Notes: generated from the sequence alone by a model not told the origin. 64,000 bases of DNA from Lachnospiraceae bacterium (GCA_015057025.1 SVFD01000005.1:160140-224139); one strand, 5' to 3'; shown: positions 45,917 to 55,960, counted from the stretch's first letter. Numbers and translations are program-made.

Positions 45917-46948
45917 TTGAAAAAGTTCTCAGTCGACCGGCAGTATAAGAACAATCTTTTTATTTACCTTTTTACCAAAAAGAAGGAATATGCGTTAAGT
46001 CTGTACAATGCGGTGAATCAAAGTAGTTATACAAATGAGGAAGACCTGCAATTTAAGTTGCTGGAGGATGTGCTTTTTATTGAGATGAAGAACGATGTGT
46101 CGTTTCTTTTTGATGGTGCGTTGAACCTGTATGAACATCAGAGTACATTCAGTTACAATATGCCCCTTAGAGGATTATTTTATCTGGCGGATTTGTATCG
46201 GAAACTTGTTTCTATGGACAATTTGTATCATAAGAAACTTGTCCAAATTCCTACACCTAAGTATATGGTGTTTTACAATGGGCCGGTGGAAGATATGAAT
46301 GTGGATAGGTTGGAACTGAAACTGTCGGATGCTTTTCTGGTGCCGGATGAAAGTAAGGGATTTGAGTGGACAGCTACGGTTTTAAATATCAATCCGGGCT
46401 TCAATGAGGAACTGTTTGCACAGTGCGAAATTCTAAGGGAATATGCGCAGTTTGTAGAAGTGGTAAGAAGAAATAGCGAAACCATGGATATGCATGATGC
46501 AATGGTTATGGCAATTAGGGAATGCATGAAAGCAGGCATTCTGGTGGAATTTTTGCAAGAATACGGAAAGGAGTTGGAAGCGATGAGTTGGGAGAGATAT
46601 GATACAGAGAGAATTTTACAGATACAGCATGAAGAAGCTTTAGAGGATGCAAGGGAAGAAGGTCTGCGGCTTGGAAAGGAAGAAGGTTTGCGACTTGGTT
46701 TGGAAGAGGGTAGAGTAAAAGGAATGCAACAAGGAATGCAACAAGGAATGGAACAAGGAATGCAGCAAGGAATGCAGCAAGGAATAGAACAAGGAATGCA
46801 ACAAGGAATGCAACAGGGAATGGAACAAGGAATGGAACAAGGAATACAACAAGGAATACAACGTGGAAGGGCAGAATCGGAGCAAATTATTATGCTTTTA
46901 AAAGAACAGATTAAGAAACTTGAAAAACAGCTTGCCACATATCAGTAA
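45917..46948 (+). CDS. Rpn-family PD-(D/E)XK nuclease (recombination-promoting nuclease/putative transposase), copy 2
   Basis: A 343-residue Rpn-family protein with candidate nuclease residues Asp60, Asp66 and Glu73-x-Gln75 in NDVSFLFDGALNLYEHQST, then the family segment MPLRGLFYLADLYRKL and KLVQIPTPKYMVFYNGP. The C-terminus is a Gly-Met-Gln-Gln type repeat (12 units) and a short coiled coil. The start is TTG at 45917 after AAAGGAAGA; the ATG at 45911 leads straight into a stop. It is a different Rpn subfamily from copy 1, although promoter and leader are shared. Confidence 0.88.
   Translation: MKKFSVDRQYKNNLFIYLFTKKKEYALSLYNAVNQSSYTNEEDLQFKLLEDVLFIEMKNDVSFLFDGALNLYEHQSTFSYNMPLRGLFYLADLYRKLVSMDNLYHKKLVQIPTPKYMVFYNGPVEDMNVDRLELKLSDAFLVPDESKGFEWTATVLNINPGFNEELFAQCEILREYAQFVEVVRRNSETMDMHDAMVMAIRECMKAGILVEFLQEYGKELEAMSWERYDTERILQIQHEEALEDAREEGLRLGKEEGLRLGLEEGRVKGMQQGMQQGMEQGMQQGMQQGIEQGMQQGMQQGMEQGMEQGIQQGIQRGRAESEQIIMLLKEQIKKLEKQLATYQ
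46583..46948 (+). CDS. Candidate in-frame internal gene (RpnS-like C-terminal product), copy 2
   Basis: The ATG at 46583 (Met223) is preceded by AAAGGAG nine bases upstream and is in frame with rpn copy 2. It would give a 121-residue protein beginning MSWERYDTER, containing the helical region, the GMQQ repeats and the final coiled coil, without the nuclease core. The arrangement matches the internal start of rpn copy 1 and the intragenic RpnS products described in E. coli. Confidence 0.58.
   Translation: MSWERYDTERILQIQHEEALEDAREEGLRLGKEEGLRLGLEEGRVKGMQQGMQQGMEQGMQQGMQQGIEQGMQQGMQQGMEQGMEQGIQQGIQRGRAESEQIIMLLKEQIKKLEKQLATYQ
46721..46864 (+). repeat. 12-bp tandem repeat encoding GMQQ/GMEQ units
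   Basis: Twelve consecutive 12-bp units of the form GGAATGCAACAA, with point variants, encode Gly-(Met/Ile)-(Gln/Glu)-Gln. The repeat length is a multiple of three, so expansion keeps the frame. Confidence 0.93.
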
Positions 46949-47003
46949 TATAATTATTAATATAAAGGAGAGTTCCTGCCTAATAGTGGAAGGTTTTAAA
47001 CTT

Positions 47004-47030
47004 ATTGGGGGCCGTTTGGCTCCCTTTTCT
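47004..47030 (+). terminator. Terminator after rpn copy 2
   Basis: GGGGGCC-GTTT-GGCTCCC followed by TTTTC, about 55 bp after the stop codon. Confidence 0.75.
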
Positions 47031-47041
47031 TCTGTTTTATC

Positions 47042-47070
47042 TTGACAACCCCACCTTTCAAAGATAAAAT
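47042..47070 (+). promoter_or_regulatory. Promoter of ileS
   Basis: TTGACA (47042-47047), 17-bp spacer, TAAAAT (47065-47070). The ~140-nt leader that follows shows small hairpins (GTAAAAG-actc-TTTTAC type) but no T-box GGTGG motif. Confidence 0.75.
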
Positions 47071-47217
47071 AGGCTTGGACTGCGTCTACCCTTAGGATGC
47101 TTGCGCCCATTTTACGGGTAAAAGACTCTTTTACAGGAACTTTTCGCAGGTCAATTAAGCTTTTGGAATTGAAGATTTGCAGTATTTGTCTTTTATATAT
47201 AGAAAGGAGTACATATC

Positions 47218-50200
47218 ATGTACAACAAAGTTGCAACGGATTTGAATTTCGTACAGCGTGAAAAAGAAGTAGAGAACTTCTGGAAAGAGCAGGATATTTT
47301 CCGTAAAAGTATGGAAAACCGTAAGGAAGGCGAAACCTATACCTTTTATGACGGACCGCCTACTGCAAACGGTAAGCCTCATATCGGTCACGTTTTAACA
47401 CGTGTTATCAAGGACATGATTCCCCGCTACAGAACCATGAAGGGTTATATGGTTCCCCGTAAGGCAGGATGGGATACTCATGGACTTCCTGTTGAAATTG
47501 AAGTAGAGAAGCTTCTTGGGCTTGACGGTAAGGAACAGATTGAAGAATATGGTCTGGAGCCTTTTATCGGCAAGTGTAAGGAAAGTGTTTGGAAATACAA
47601 AGGAATGTGGGAGGATTTTTCCGGCACTGTTGGTTTCTGGGCGGATATGGACGATCCTTACGTAACATACCATGATGATTTTATCGAGTCTGAATGGTGG
47701 GCGTTGAAGGAAATCTGGAATAAGGGCCTTTTATACAAAGGTTTTAAAATCGTGCCCTACTGCCCCCGTTGCGGAACTTCCCTTTCTTCTCACGAAGTAG
47801 CGCAAGGGTACAAAGATGTTAAAGAACGTTCAGCTATCGCGCGTTTTAAGGTAAAAGGGGAAGATGCTTACATTTTAGCATGGACCACTACCCCTTGGAC
47901 TTTGCCCTCAAATGTGGCGCTTTGTGTAAATCCTAATGAAGAATACTGCAAGGTAAAAGCTGCAGATGGTTATGTATATTATATGGCAAAAGCTCTTCTT
48001 GACACTGTTCTCGGAAGATTGGCAGAAGAGGGCAAGGCTGCATATGAAATCCTTGAAACCTACATTGGTAAGGATTTGGAATATAAGGAATATGAGCCTT
48101 TGTTTGACCATGCTGTAGAAATCTGTGCAAAGCAGAACAAGAAGGCATATTTTGTAACCTGCGATAATTACGTTACATTGACAGACGGTACAGGTGTAGT
48201 TCACATCGCACCTGCATTTGGTGAAGACGATGCTAACGTAGGTCGTAATTATGACTTACCTTTCGTACAGCTTGTAGACTCTAAGGGTGAAATGACTAAA
48301 GAAACTCCTTGGGCAGGAACTTTCTGTAAAGATGCAGACAAGCATGTATTGGTTGAATTAGAGAAGAACGGTCTTCTTTATGATGCACCGAAATTTGAAC
48401 ATAGCTATCCTCACTGCTGGAGATGCGATACTCCGTTGATTTATTACGCACGAGAATCTTGGTTTATCAAGATGACTGCCGTAAAAGAGGATTTGATTCG
48501 TAACAATAATACCATTAACTGGATTCCTGAATCCATTGGTAAAGGCCGTTTTGGTGATTGGTTGGAAAATATCCAGGATTGGGGTATTTCCCGTAACCGT
48601 TACTGGGGTACACCGCTTAATATTTGGGAATGTAGCGAGTGCGGACATATGCATTCCATCGGAAGCCGTGAGGAATTAAAGCAGTTAAGCGATAATTATC
48701 CTGAAGGCGGAGTGGAATTACACAGACCTTTCATTGATGAAGTTACCTTCCCTTGTGAGAAGTGTGGCGGCACAATGAAGCGAGTGTCTGAAGTAATCGA
48801 CTGTTGGTTTGACTCCGGTGCAATGCCTTTTGCACAGCACCATTATCCTTTTGAAAATAAGGACAAGTTTGAGGCACAGTTCCCTGCACAGTTTATCTCA
48901 GAGGCTGTTGACCAGACCAGAGGGTGGTTTTACTCGCTTTTAGCAGAATCAACACTTTTATTTAATAAGGCTCCTTACGAAAACGTAATCGTTTTAGGCC
49001 ATGTACAGGATGAAAACGGTCAGAAGATGAGTAAGTCCAAGGGCAATGCAGTAGATCCTTTTGATGCATTGGAGACTTATGGTGCAGACGCTATCCGTTG
49101 GTATTTCTATATTAACTCTGCGCCTTGGTTACCCAACCGTTTCCACGGCAAGGCAGTGCAGGAAGGTCAGCGTAAGTTCATGGGTACTCTTTGGAATACC
49201 TATGCATTCTTTGTTCTATATGCGAACATTGATAATTTTGATGCAACTAAATATACATTGGAATATGATAAATTACCGGTTATGGATAAGTGGCTTCTTT
49301 CCAAGATGAATTCTGTAATTAAGGAAGTGGATGACGATTTGGCGAACTACCGCATTCCCGAAGCTGCAAGAGCACTTCAGGAGTTCGTGGATGAAATGAG
49401 TAACTGGTATGTACGTCGCGGACGTGAGCGTTTCTGGGCTAAGGGCATGGAGCAGGATAAAATCAATGCATACATGACACTTTACACAGCCCTTGTAACC
49501 ATCTCCAAGGTTGCAGCTCCTATGATTCCTTTTATGACAGAGCAGATTTATCGCAATTTGGTTTGCAGCATTGATGCGAACGCACCGGAAAGTGTTCACT
49601 TATGTGATTTCCCTGTTGCGGATGAATCCATGATTGATAAAAAGCTGGAAGAGGATATGGAAGCAGTATTAAAGACCGTAGTTTTAGGTCGTGCATGCAG
49701 AAATACCGCAAATATTAAGAATCGCCAGCCGATTGCAACCATGTTTGTAAAAGCTCCTTTTACCTTGGGCGAATTTTATCAGGAAATCATCGAAGATGAA
49801 TTGAATGTGAAGAAGGTTGTCTTTACCGATGAAGTAAGGGAATTCACAACCTATACCTTTAAGCCTCAGCTTCGTACCGTAGGACCTAAGTACGGTAAGC
49901 AGTTAGGCGGTATCCAAAAGTATCTCGGCAGTGTTGACGGCAACGATGCTATGGATATCTTAAAAGAAAAAGGTGCATTAACCTTTGATGTAGACGGAAC
50001 CGAAGTATCTCTTGCAGAAGAAGATCTTCTTATCGATATGAAGCAGAAGGAAGGCTATGTAACTGAAGCGGACAATACAGTAACCGTAATTCTTGATACC
50101 AACCTGACCGAAGAATTAATCGAAGAAGGCTTTATGTATGAGGTGATCAGCAAGGTGCAGACCATGCGTAAGGATTCCGGCTTTGAAGTGATGGATCACA

Positions 50201-50373
50201 TCAAAGTATATATTAATGGCAATGACAGAATTGCAGAAGTGGTTAAAAAGAACGAAACTGCAATTTCTGTAAAAGTACTGGCAGATGAAATTGTCTACGG
50301 TGCTGACTGTGATGGCGCTAAAGAATGGAATGTCAACGGGGAAGACGTAACCATCGGCGTGCAGAAACAGTAA
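47218..50373 (+). CDS. ileS: Isoleucyl-tRNA synthetase, long 'type 2' form
   Basis: The 1051-residue class I synthetase charges tRNA-Ile. It has the HIGH motif in GPPTANGKPHIGHVL, the editing-domain segment VVHIAPAFGEDDANVG, and KMSKSKGN. The length and the HIAPAFGEDD editing motif fit the eukaryote-like type 2 enzymes rather than the ~930-residue type 1. Type 2 enzymes are typically less sensitive to mupirocin; applying that here is inference. GAAAGGAG precedes the ATG. Confidence 0.96.
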   Translation: MYNKVATDLNFVQREKEVENFWKEQDIFRKSMENRKEGETYTFYDGPPTANGKPHIGHVLTRVIKDMIPRYRTMKGYMVPRKAGWDTHGLPVEIEVEKLLGLDGKEQIEEYGLEPFIGKCKESVWKYKGMWEDFSGTVGFWADMDDPYVTYHDDFIESEWWALKEIWNKGLLYKGFKIVPYCPRCGTSLSSHEVAQGYKDVKERSAIARFKVKGEDAYILAWTTTPWTLPSNVALCVNPNEEYCKVKAADGYVYYMAKALLDTVLGRLAEEGKAAYEILETYIGKDLEYKEYEPLFDHAVEICAKQNKKAYFVTCDNYVTLTDGTGVVHIAPAFGEDDANVGRNYDLPFVQLVDSKGEMTKETPWAGTFCKDADKHVLVELEKNGLLYDAPKFEHSYPHCWRCDTPLIYYARESWFIKMTAVKEDLIRNNNTINWIPESIGKGRFGDWLENIQDWGISRNRYWGTPLNIWECSECGHMHSIGSREELKQLSDNYPEGGVELHRPFIDEVTFPCEKCGGTMKRVSEVIDCWFDSGAMPFAQHHYPFENKDKFEAQFPAQFISEAVDQTRGWFYSLLAESTLLFNKAPYENVIVLGHVQDENGQKMSKSKGNAVDPFDALETYGADAIRWYFYINSAPWLPNRFHGKAVQEGQRKFMGTLWNTYAFFVLYANIDNFDATKYTLEYDKLPVMDKWLLSKMNSVIKEVDDDLANYRIPEAARALQEFVDEMSNWYVRRGRERFWAKGMEQDKINAYMTLYTALVTISKVAAPMIPFMTEQIYRNLVCSIDANAPESVHLCDFPVADESMIDKKLEEDMEAVLKTVVLGRACRNTANIKNRQPIATMFVKAPFTLGEFYQEIIEDELNVKKVVFTDEVREFTTYTFKPQLRTVGPKYGKQLGGIQKYLGSVDGNDAMDILKEKGALTFDVDGTEVSLAEEDLLIDMKQKEGYVTEADNTVTVILDTNLTEELIEEGFMYEVISKVQTMRKDSGFEVMDHIKVYINGNDRIAEVVKKNETAISVKVLADEIVYGADCDGAKEWNVNGEDVTIGVQKQ

Positions 50374-50431
50374 TAAAAGTAAATAGTGTTTTGGGGAAAA
50401 CATTTTTTTACAACTATATGGAGGAAAGAAA

Positions 50432-52942
50432 ATGGCAGCAGCAAAGAAAGCAACACCTGCAAAGAAAGAAACAAAAGCAGCAAACGCAGTGTTCAAGTTT
50501 GACAAAGAATTGTTCAAGCGTAGCGTTTTATACAATGTAAAGACATTGTATCGTAAAAACATGGATGAAGCATCTGAACAGCAGATTTTTCAGGCTGTAT
50601 CTTATGCAATCAAGGACCAGATTGTTGACAACTGGTTAAAGACTCAGGAAGCATACGAGAAAGAAGATCCTAAGACAGTTTACTATCTTTCTATGGAATT
50701 TTTAATGGGTCGTGCCCTTGGTAACAACATGATTAACCTTATGGCATATAAGGATGCCAAGGATGCTTTGGAAGAGCTGGGTGTTGATATTAATATTGTA
50801 GAAGATCAGGAACCCGATGCAGCACTCGGTAACGGCGGTTTGGGTCGTTTGGCAGCATGTTTCCTTGATTCCCTTGCAACTTTAGGATATTCCGCATACG
50901 GATGCGGTATCCGTTACCGTTATGGTATGTTCAAGCAGGAAATCAGAGACGGATATCAGGTAGAGGTTCCCGATAACTGGCTTGCTGACGGTAATCCTTT
51001 TGAATTACGTCGTCCCGAATACACCAAAGAGGTTCGTTTTGGCGGATATGTAAATGTAAGAGTAGATGAAAACGGCAGAAACAACTACTATCAGGAAGGC
51101 TATCAGGCTGTAAAGGCTGTTCCTTATGACCTTCCCATCGTAGGTTACGGCAATGGTATCGTAAATACCCTTCGCATTTGGGATGCACAGCCTATCGACT
51201 GCTTCCGACTTGACTCTTTTGATAAGGGTGATTACCAGAAGGCTGTTGAGCAGGAAAACCTTGCAAGAAACATCGTTGAAGTACTTTATCCTAACGACAA
51301 TCACTATGCCGGTAAGGAATTGAGATTAAAGCAGCAGTATTTCTTCATCTCTGCATCTGTTCAGGAAGCAGTTGCAAAGTATATGAGAAATCATGATGAT
51401 ATCAAGAAGTTACATGAAAAGGTAACCTTCCAGTTAAATGATACACATCCTACCGTAGCAATCGCTGAATTAATGCGTATTCTTATGGATGAATATTATC
51501 TTACATGGGATGAAGCATGGTATGTAACAACCAATACCTGCGCTTACACCAACCATACAATCATGTCAGAAGCTTTGGAGAAATGGCCTATTGAATTATT
51601 CAGCCGTCTTCTTCCCAGAATCTATCAGATTGTAGAAGAAATTAACCGTAGATTTATCTGTGAAATTGAAGCAAAATATCCCGGAAACCAGGATAAAATC
51701 CGTAAAATGGCTATCGTTTACGATGGTCAGGTTAAAATGGCTCACCTTGCAATCGTTGCGGGTTACTCTGTAAACGGTGTTGCAAGACTCCATACAGAAA
51801 TCTTAAAGAACCAGGAATTAAGAGACTTCTATGAGATGATGCCTGAGAAGTTTAACAATAAGACCAACGGTATCACCCAGAGAAGATTCCTCCTTCACGG
51901 AAATCCTCTTCTTGCAGACTGGGTAACAGAACACATTGGTGATGAATGGATTGTTGACCTTCCCAAGATGGAAGGACTCAAGGTTTATGCTAAGGATAAA
52001 AAAGCTCAGGCTGAGTTCATGAACATTAAGTATCAGAACAAGGTTCGCCTTGCTAAATATATTTTAGAGCACAATGGTATTGAAGTAGATCCTCGTTCTA
52101 TTTTTGACGTACAGGTTAAGAGATTACATGAATATAAGAGACAGTTACTCAACATCCTTCATGTAATGTACCTTTACAACGAATTAAAAGAACATCCCGA
52201 TATGGAATTCTATCCCAGAACTTTCATTTTTGGTGCAAAAGCAGCAGCAGGTTACCGTAACGCTAAGCTTACAATTAAGTTAATCAATGCAGTTGCAGAT
52301 GTAATCAACAATGACGCATCTATTAACGGTAAGATTAAGGTTGTATTTATTGAAAACTACCGTGTATCTAACGCTGAGTGGATTTTTGCGGCAGCAGATG
52401 TATCTGAACAGATTTCTACTGCTTCCAAGGAAGCTTCCGGTACGGGTAATATGAAGTTTATGTTAAATGGTGCTCTTACATTGGGTACAATGGATGGTGC
52501 TAATGTGGAAATCGTGGAAGAAGTTGGTGAAGACCACGCATTTATCTTTGGTCTTTCTTCTGATGAAGTTATCAACTACGAAAACAACGGCGGATACAAT
52601 CCTATGGAAATCTTCAACAATGACCAGGATGTACGTAAGGTATTGATGCAGTTAATCAACGGAACCTACTCACAGGATGATCCTGAAAGATTCCGTCACC
52701 TTTATAACTCACTTCTTAATACAGAAAGTACCTCTAAGGCTGATACTTACTTTATTTTGAAGGATTTCAAGTCTTATGCGGCAGCTCAGAAGAAGGTAGA
52801 AGAAGCATACCAGGATCAAGCGCGTTGGGCAGAAAGTGCCATCTTAAACGTAGCATGCTCCGGTAAGTTTACATCTGACAGAACAATTCAGCAGTATGTT
52901 GATGAAATCTGGAAGCTTGATAAGGTTGTACTTAAAAAATAA
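50432..52942 (+). CDS. glgP: Glycogen/starch/alpha-glucan phosphorylase
   Basis: An 836-residue GT35 phosphorylase that releases glucose-1-phosphate from alpha-1,4-glucans. It shows MEFLMGRALGNNMINL, ALGNGGLGRLAACFLDSLAT, and the pyridoxal-phosphate lysine in EASGTGNMKFMLNGALTLGTMDGANVE. The first ~20 residues are an Ala/Lys-rich extension (AAAKKATPAKKETKAA), unusual at this enzyme's N-terminus. GGAGGAAAG precedes the ATG. The dispersed element copy 2 follows the stop. Confidence 0.97.
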   Translation: MAAAKKATPAKKETKAANAVFKFDKELFKRSVLYNVKTLYRKNMDEASEQQIFQAVSYAIKDQIVDNWLKTQEAYEKEDPKTVYYLSMEFLMGRALGNNMINLMAYKDAKDALEELGVDINIVEDQEPDAALGNGGLGRLAACFLDSLATLGYSAYGCGIRYRYGMFKQEIRDGYQVEVPDNWLADGNPFELRRPEYTKEVRFGGYVNVRVDENGRNNYYQEGYQAVKAVPYDLPIVGYGNGIVNTLRIWDAQPIDCFRLDSFDKGDYQKAVEQENLARNIVEVLYPNDNHYAGKELRLKQQYFFISASVQEAVAKYMRNHDDIKKLHEKVTFQLNDTHPTVAIAELMRILMDEYYLTWDEAWYVTTNTCAYTNHTIMSEALEKWPIELFSRLLPRIYQIVEEINRRFICEIEAKYPGNQDKIRKMAIVYDGQVKMAHLAIVAGYSVNGVARLHTEILKNQELRDFYEMMPEKFNNKTNGITQRRFLLHGNPLLADWVTEHIGDEWIVDLPKMEGLKVYAKDKKAQAEFMNIKYQNKVRLAKYILEHNGIEVDPRSIFDVQVKRLHEYKRQLLNILHVMYLYNELKEHPDMEFYPRTFIFGAKAAAGYRNAKLTIKLINAVADVINNDASINGKIKVVFIENYRVSNAEWIFAAADVSEQISTASKEASGTGNMKFMLNGALTLGTMDGANVEIVEEVGEDHAFIFGLSSDEVINYENNGGYNPMEIFNNDQDVRKVLMQLINGTYSQDDPERFRHLYNSLLNTESTSKADTYFILKDFKSYAAAQKKVEEAYQDQARWAESAILNVACSGKFTSDRTIQQYVDEIWKLDKVVLKK

Positions 52943-52954
52943 TTAAAATAATAC

Positions 52955-53094
52955 GGTGCGCTTACACAATAAACATTTCGTTACGGGCACGCTCTCGCTA
53001 CGCGTCGCACGTAGCGGTACATAAGGTACAAAGTACCTAAGTACCGACGGCTCCACAGTACCCGCGCACGAAACGTTTATTGTGTTGGCGCACC
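52955..53094. repeat. Dispersed inverted-repeat element, copy 2
   Basis: Outer arms GGTGCGC-TT-ACACAATAAAC (52955-52974) and the complementary GTTTATTGTGTTGGCGCACC (53075-53094) pair almost fully. The core matches copy 1: CGGGCACGCTCTCGCTACG, then the hairpin AGGTAC-aaa-GTACCT, then GGCTCC-x-CAGTACCCGC. The inner hairpin differs in sequence from copy 1 but pairs equally well. It lies 12 bp after the glgP stop codon. Confidence 0.75.
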
Positions 53095-53251
53095 TTAGTG
53101 TTTGATAAAGTAATTTGAGTATGAATCAAAATTTTCAGCTCATAGGTGTGTACATTGATTACAATGAATGCTGTAGAATAACTTAACAGCATTATTTTAC
53201 ATTAAACACAAACCTGTGAGTTGGAGAAATAATAAAAACAGGAGGCAGGTT

Positions 53252-55540
53252 ATGATTCAGTTAAGCAACAGCGGTGCATATCTTATTAACGGGACTGAGC
53301 TTGTATATGATAATGCGGATGCGCAGGCAATCATTGCACAGAAGACCGGTAAGAATGTAACCGAAGCAGAAGCAAGAAAAGAAACCATCGCTTATGGAAT
53401 TTTGGAAAGCCATAATACCTCAGGTAATATGGATAAGTTAAAAATCAAATTCGATAAGCTTACATCTCACGATATTACTTTTGTTGGTATTATCCAGACG
53501 GCAAGAGCATCAGGACTTGAGAAGTTCCCTATTCCTTATGTTCTTACCAACTGCCACAACTCACTTTGTGCGGTAGGCGGCACCATTAACGAGGATGACC
53601 ACATGTTTGGTCTTTCCTGTGCGAAAAAATACGGCGGTGTTTATGTACCTCCTCATCAGGCAGTTATCCATCAGTTTGCCCGTGAAATGATGGCCGGCGG
53701 CGGAAAGATGATTCTTGGCTCTGACTCTCATACACGTTATGGTGCTTTAGGTACCATGGCTATGGGTGAAGGTGGTCCCGAACTTGTAAAACAGCTTTTA
53801 AATCAGACATACGACATTAATATGCCGGGTGTTGTAGCAGTTTATATGACAGGGGCACCTGCTAAGGGCGTTGGACCTCAGGACGTGGCACTTGCAATTA
53901 TTGGTGCAGTATTTGCTAACGGCTATGTTAAAAATAAAGTAATGGAATTTGTAGGACCCGGTGTGGCATCCTTAACTCCTGATTTTCGTATCGGTATCGA
54001 TGTGATGACAACCGAAACCACATGTCTTTCTTCTATTTGGCAGACAGATGCTCAGGTGGAAGAATTCTATGAGATTCATGGACGTAAGGAAGAATACAAG
54101 GAGTTAAATCCCGGTGCAGTGGCATACTATGATGGCGTTATTACTGTTGATTTATCAGCAATTAAGCCTATGATTGCTATGCCTTTCCATCCCAGCAACA
54201 CATATACCATTGATGAGTTGAATGCAAACCTTATGGACATCTTGGATGATGTGGAGAAGCGTGCGGCAGTCAGCCTTGACGGTGCAGTAGATTACACCTT
54301 AAAAGATAAGGTTCGTAACGGTAAGCTTTATGTAGATCAGGGTATTATCGCAGGTTGTGCCGGCGGCGGATTTGAAAATATCTGCGCGGCTGCGGATATT
54401 TTAAAAGGCAAATTCATTGGTGCTGATGAATTTACTTTAAGCGTATATCCTGCATCTATGCCTGTATATATGGAACTTGTTAAAAATGGTTGTGCGGCAA
54501 CTATTATGCAGTCCGGTGCAATTATGAAAACTGCATTCTGCGGTCCCTGCTTTGGTGCCGGAGATACACCTGCAAACAATGCACTTAGTATCAGACACTC
54601 AACACGTAACTTCCCCAACCGTGAAGGTTCTAAGCTTCAGAATGGCCAGATTTCTTCGGTTGCCCTTATGGATGCACGTTCCATCGCAGCAACGGCGGCT
54701 AACAAGGGTATTCTTACTTCTGCGGCAGAATTTGATGGTGAATTAAGTAAATACAAATATTACTTTGACAGTAGTATTTATGCAAATCGTGTATTTGATT
54801 CCAAGGGTGTTGCAGATCCTGGCGTAGACATCAAGTTTGGTCCTAATATCAAGGATTGGCCTGCAATGTGTGAATTGACAGAGGACTTGCTTTTAAAGGT
54901 AGTGTCTGAAATTCACGACCCGGTAACCACAACGGATGAATTGATTCCTTCCGGTGAAACATCATCTTTCCGTTCCAATCCTTTGGGCTTGGCAGAATTT
55001 ACACTTTCCAGAAAAGACCCTGCTTATGTAGGCAGAGCTAAAGAAGTGCAGAAGGCTGAAAAAGCAAGAGAAGACGGAAAGTGCCCCGTGGAAGAAGTAG
55101 CGGAATTAAAATCAGTTTATGATACAATTGAAGCAAACTTCCCCGGCGTAGAGAAGAAGAACATTGGTATCGGCAGCACAATCTTTGCAGTAAAACCCGG
55201 TGACGGTTCTGCTCGTGAGCAGGCTGCAAGCTGCCAGAAGGTACTTGGCGGATGGGCAAACATTGCTAACGAATATGCAACAAAGAGATATCGCTCTAAT
55301 TTAATTAACTGGGGTATGCTTCCCTTCTTAATTCCCGAAGGCGAGCTTCCTTTCAAGAACTTAGACTATATCTATATACCCGGTATCCGTAAGGCAATCG
55401 AAGATAAGACCGAGATTATTAAGGCTTACACCATTGCTGACGGTAAGACTACAGAATTTGAACTCAAGGTTGGCGAATTAACCAACGAAGAGCGCGAAAT
55501 TATTCTGAAGGGTTGCTTAATCAATTACAACAGAATTTAA
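53252..55540 (+). CDS. Aconitase-family hydratase (YbhJ-like)
   Basis: A 762-residue aconitase-superfamily protein. It keeps likely cluster cysteines ([10 protein letters not shown] and the paired FCGPCFGAG), the segment [26 protein letters not shown], and the C-terminal swivel domain ending NYNRI. Sequence style fits the YbhJ-type putative hydratases rather than AcnA/AcnB, so citrate may not be the substrate. The ATG at 53252 has AGGAGGCAGG upstream. It stands alone between the dispersed element and a terminator. Confidence 0.88.
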   Translation: MIQLSNSGAYLINGTELVYDNADAQAIIAQKTGKNVTEAEARKETIAYGILESHNTSGNMDKLKIKFDKLTSHDITFVGIIQTARASGLEKFPIPYVLTNCHNSLCAVGGTINEDDHMFGLSCAKKYGGVYVPPHQAVIHQFAREMMAGGGKMILGSDSHTRYGALGTMAMGEGGPELVKQLLNQTYDINMPGVVAVYMTGAPAKGVGPQDVALAIIGAVFANGYVKNKVMEFVGPGVASLTPDFRIGIDVMTTETTCLSSIWQTDAQVEEFYEIHGRKEEYKELNPGAVAYYDGVITVDLSAIKPMIAMPFHPSNTYTIDELNANLMDILDDVEKRAAVSLDGAVDYTLKDKVRNGKLYVDQGIIAGCAGGGFENICAAADILKGKFIGADEFTLSVYPASMPVYMELVKNGCAATIMQSGAIMKTAFCGPCFGAGDTPANNALSIRHSTRNFPNREGSKLQNGQISSVALMDARSIAATAANKGILTSAAEFDGELSKYKYYFDSSIYANRVFDSKGVADPGVDIKFGPNIKDWPAMCELTEDLLLKVVSEIHDPVTTTDELIPSGETSSFRSNPLGLAEFTLSRKDPAYVGRAKEVQKAEKAREDGKCPVEEVAELKSVYDTIEANFPGVEKKNIGIGSTIFAVKPGDGSAREQAASCQKVLGGWANIANEYATKRYRSNLINWGMLPFLIPEGELPFKNLDYIYIPGIRKAIEDKTEIIKAYTIADGKTTEFELKVGELTNEEREIILKGCLINYNRI

Positions 55541-55549
55541 AAAATTACT

Positions 55550-55592
55550 AAAAAGTGCAATGCATTTTATATGGATGTCTTGCACTTTTTTA
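55550..55592 (+). terminator. Terminator of the hydratase gene
   Basis: AAAAAGTGCAA / TTGCACTTTTTT across a 20-base loop. Confidence 0.85.
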
Positions 55593-55614
55593 TTTCGTGT
55601 CAATTTGTTTGTTA

Positions 55615-55642
55615 TTGGTAAAAACCTATTTATTTTTATAAT
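55615..55642 (+). promoter_or_regulatory. Possible promoter of the structured RNA
   Basis: TTGGTA (55615-55620), 16-bp spacer, perfect TATAAT (55637-55642), leading into ~300 bp of structured non-coding sequence. Confidence 0.6.
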
Positions 55643-55681
55643 AGAGTATGTTATCTTATACTTACAAAGAATCTAAACGCA

Positions 55682-55960
55682 ACAAGGTGGCGGATGTGTT
55701 CAAGGGGATACATATTATCAGACATGGATGCGACTTTGTTAAGTCGATAATCCGCTTCGGGTGAAGGTCAATTTTTTAAGGGACCGATGGAGCGGTGTCA
55801 CTTTCAACTGTTGAGGTTTCTGTATTAACTAATAACAAAGAAAGTGACATTTCTGTGAATTCTGTGGCAGAGGCAGCAATAGGGCGAAGTTGACATTGTG
55901 ACGGAAGTTCTTTAGAGGCTTGGGGTTCATTCGAAGTAGGAGTAAACGGCTATGGATTAT
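55682..55960 (+). ncRNA. Candidate structured non-coding RNA upstream of spoIID
   Basis: No ORF fits this stretch, yet helices nest well. GCGG (near 55690) pairs with CCGC (near 55752), closing a junction that contains ATGTGT/ATACAT (near 55694 and 55710) and ATTATC/GATAAT with inner GACTT-tgtt-AAGTC (55714-55750). GGTC pairs with GACC around 55766-55784. A perfect 10-bp helix, TGTCACTTTC / GAAAGTGACA, spans 55797-55849. The 3' part (GGGCGAAGTTGACATTGTGACGG) shows conserved-looking single strands. It may be a known clostridial class such as raiA RNA, but I cannot confirm that. Confidence 0.55.

Noticed and set aside
46721..46864. 12-bp tandem repeats considered as a CRISPR-like or origin iteron array
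   Set aside because: Units are contiguous without spacers and encode in-frame residues of rpn copy 2; no Rep or Cas gene is near.
46273..46938. 221-residue minus-strand ORF rich in CIPC units
   Set aside because: It is the mirror of the GMQQ-encoding 12-bp repeat in rpn copy 2 and has no start signal.
47070..47217. ileS leader examined as a T-box
   Set aside because: Small hairpins exist but there is no GGTGG(A/N)CC bulge or terminator/antiterminator pair.
55682..55960. Structured region considered as RNase P RNA, tmRNA, 6S RNA or SRP RNA
   Set aside because: Signature sequences of those RNAs (GAGGAAAGTCC of RNase P, a tRNA-like CCA end with tag frame, the SRP tetraloop motif) are not seen; left as unclassified.
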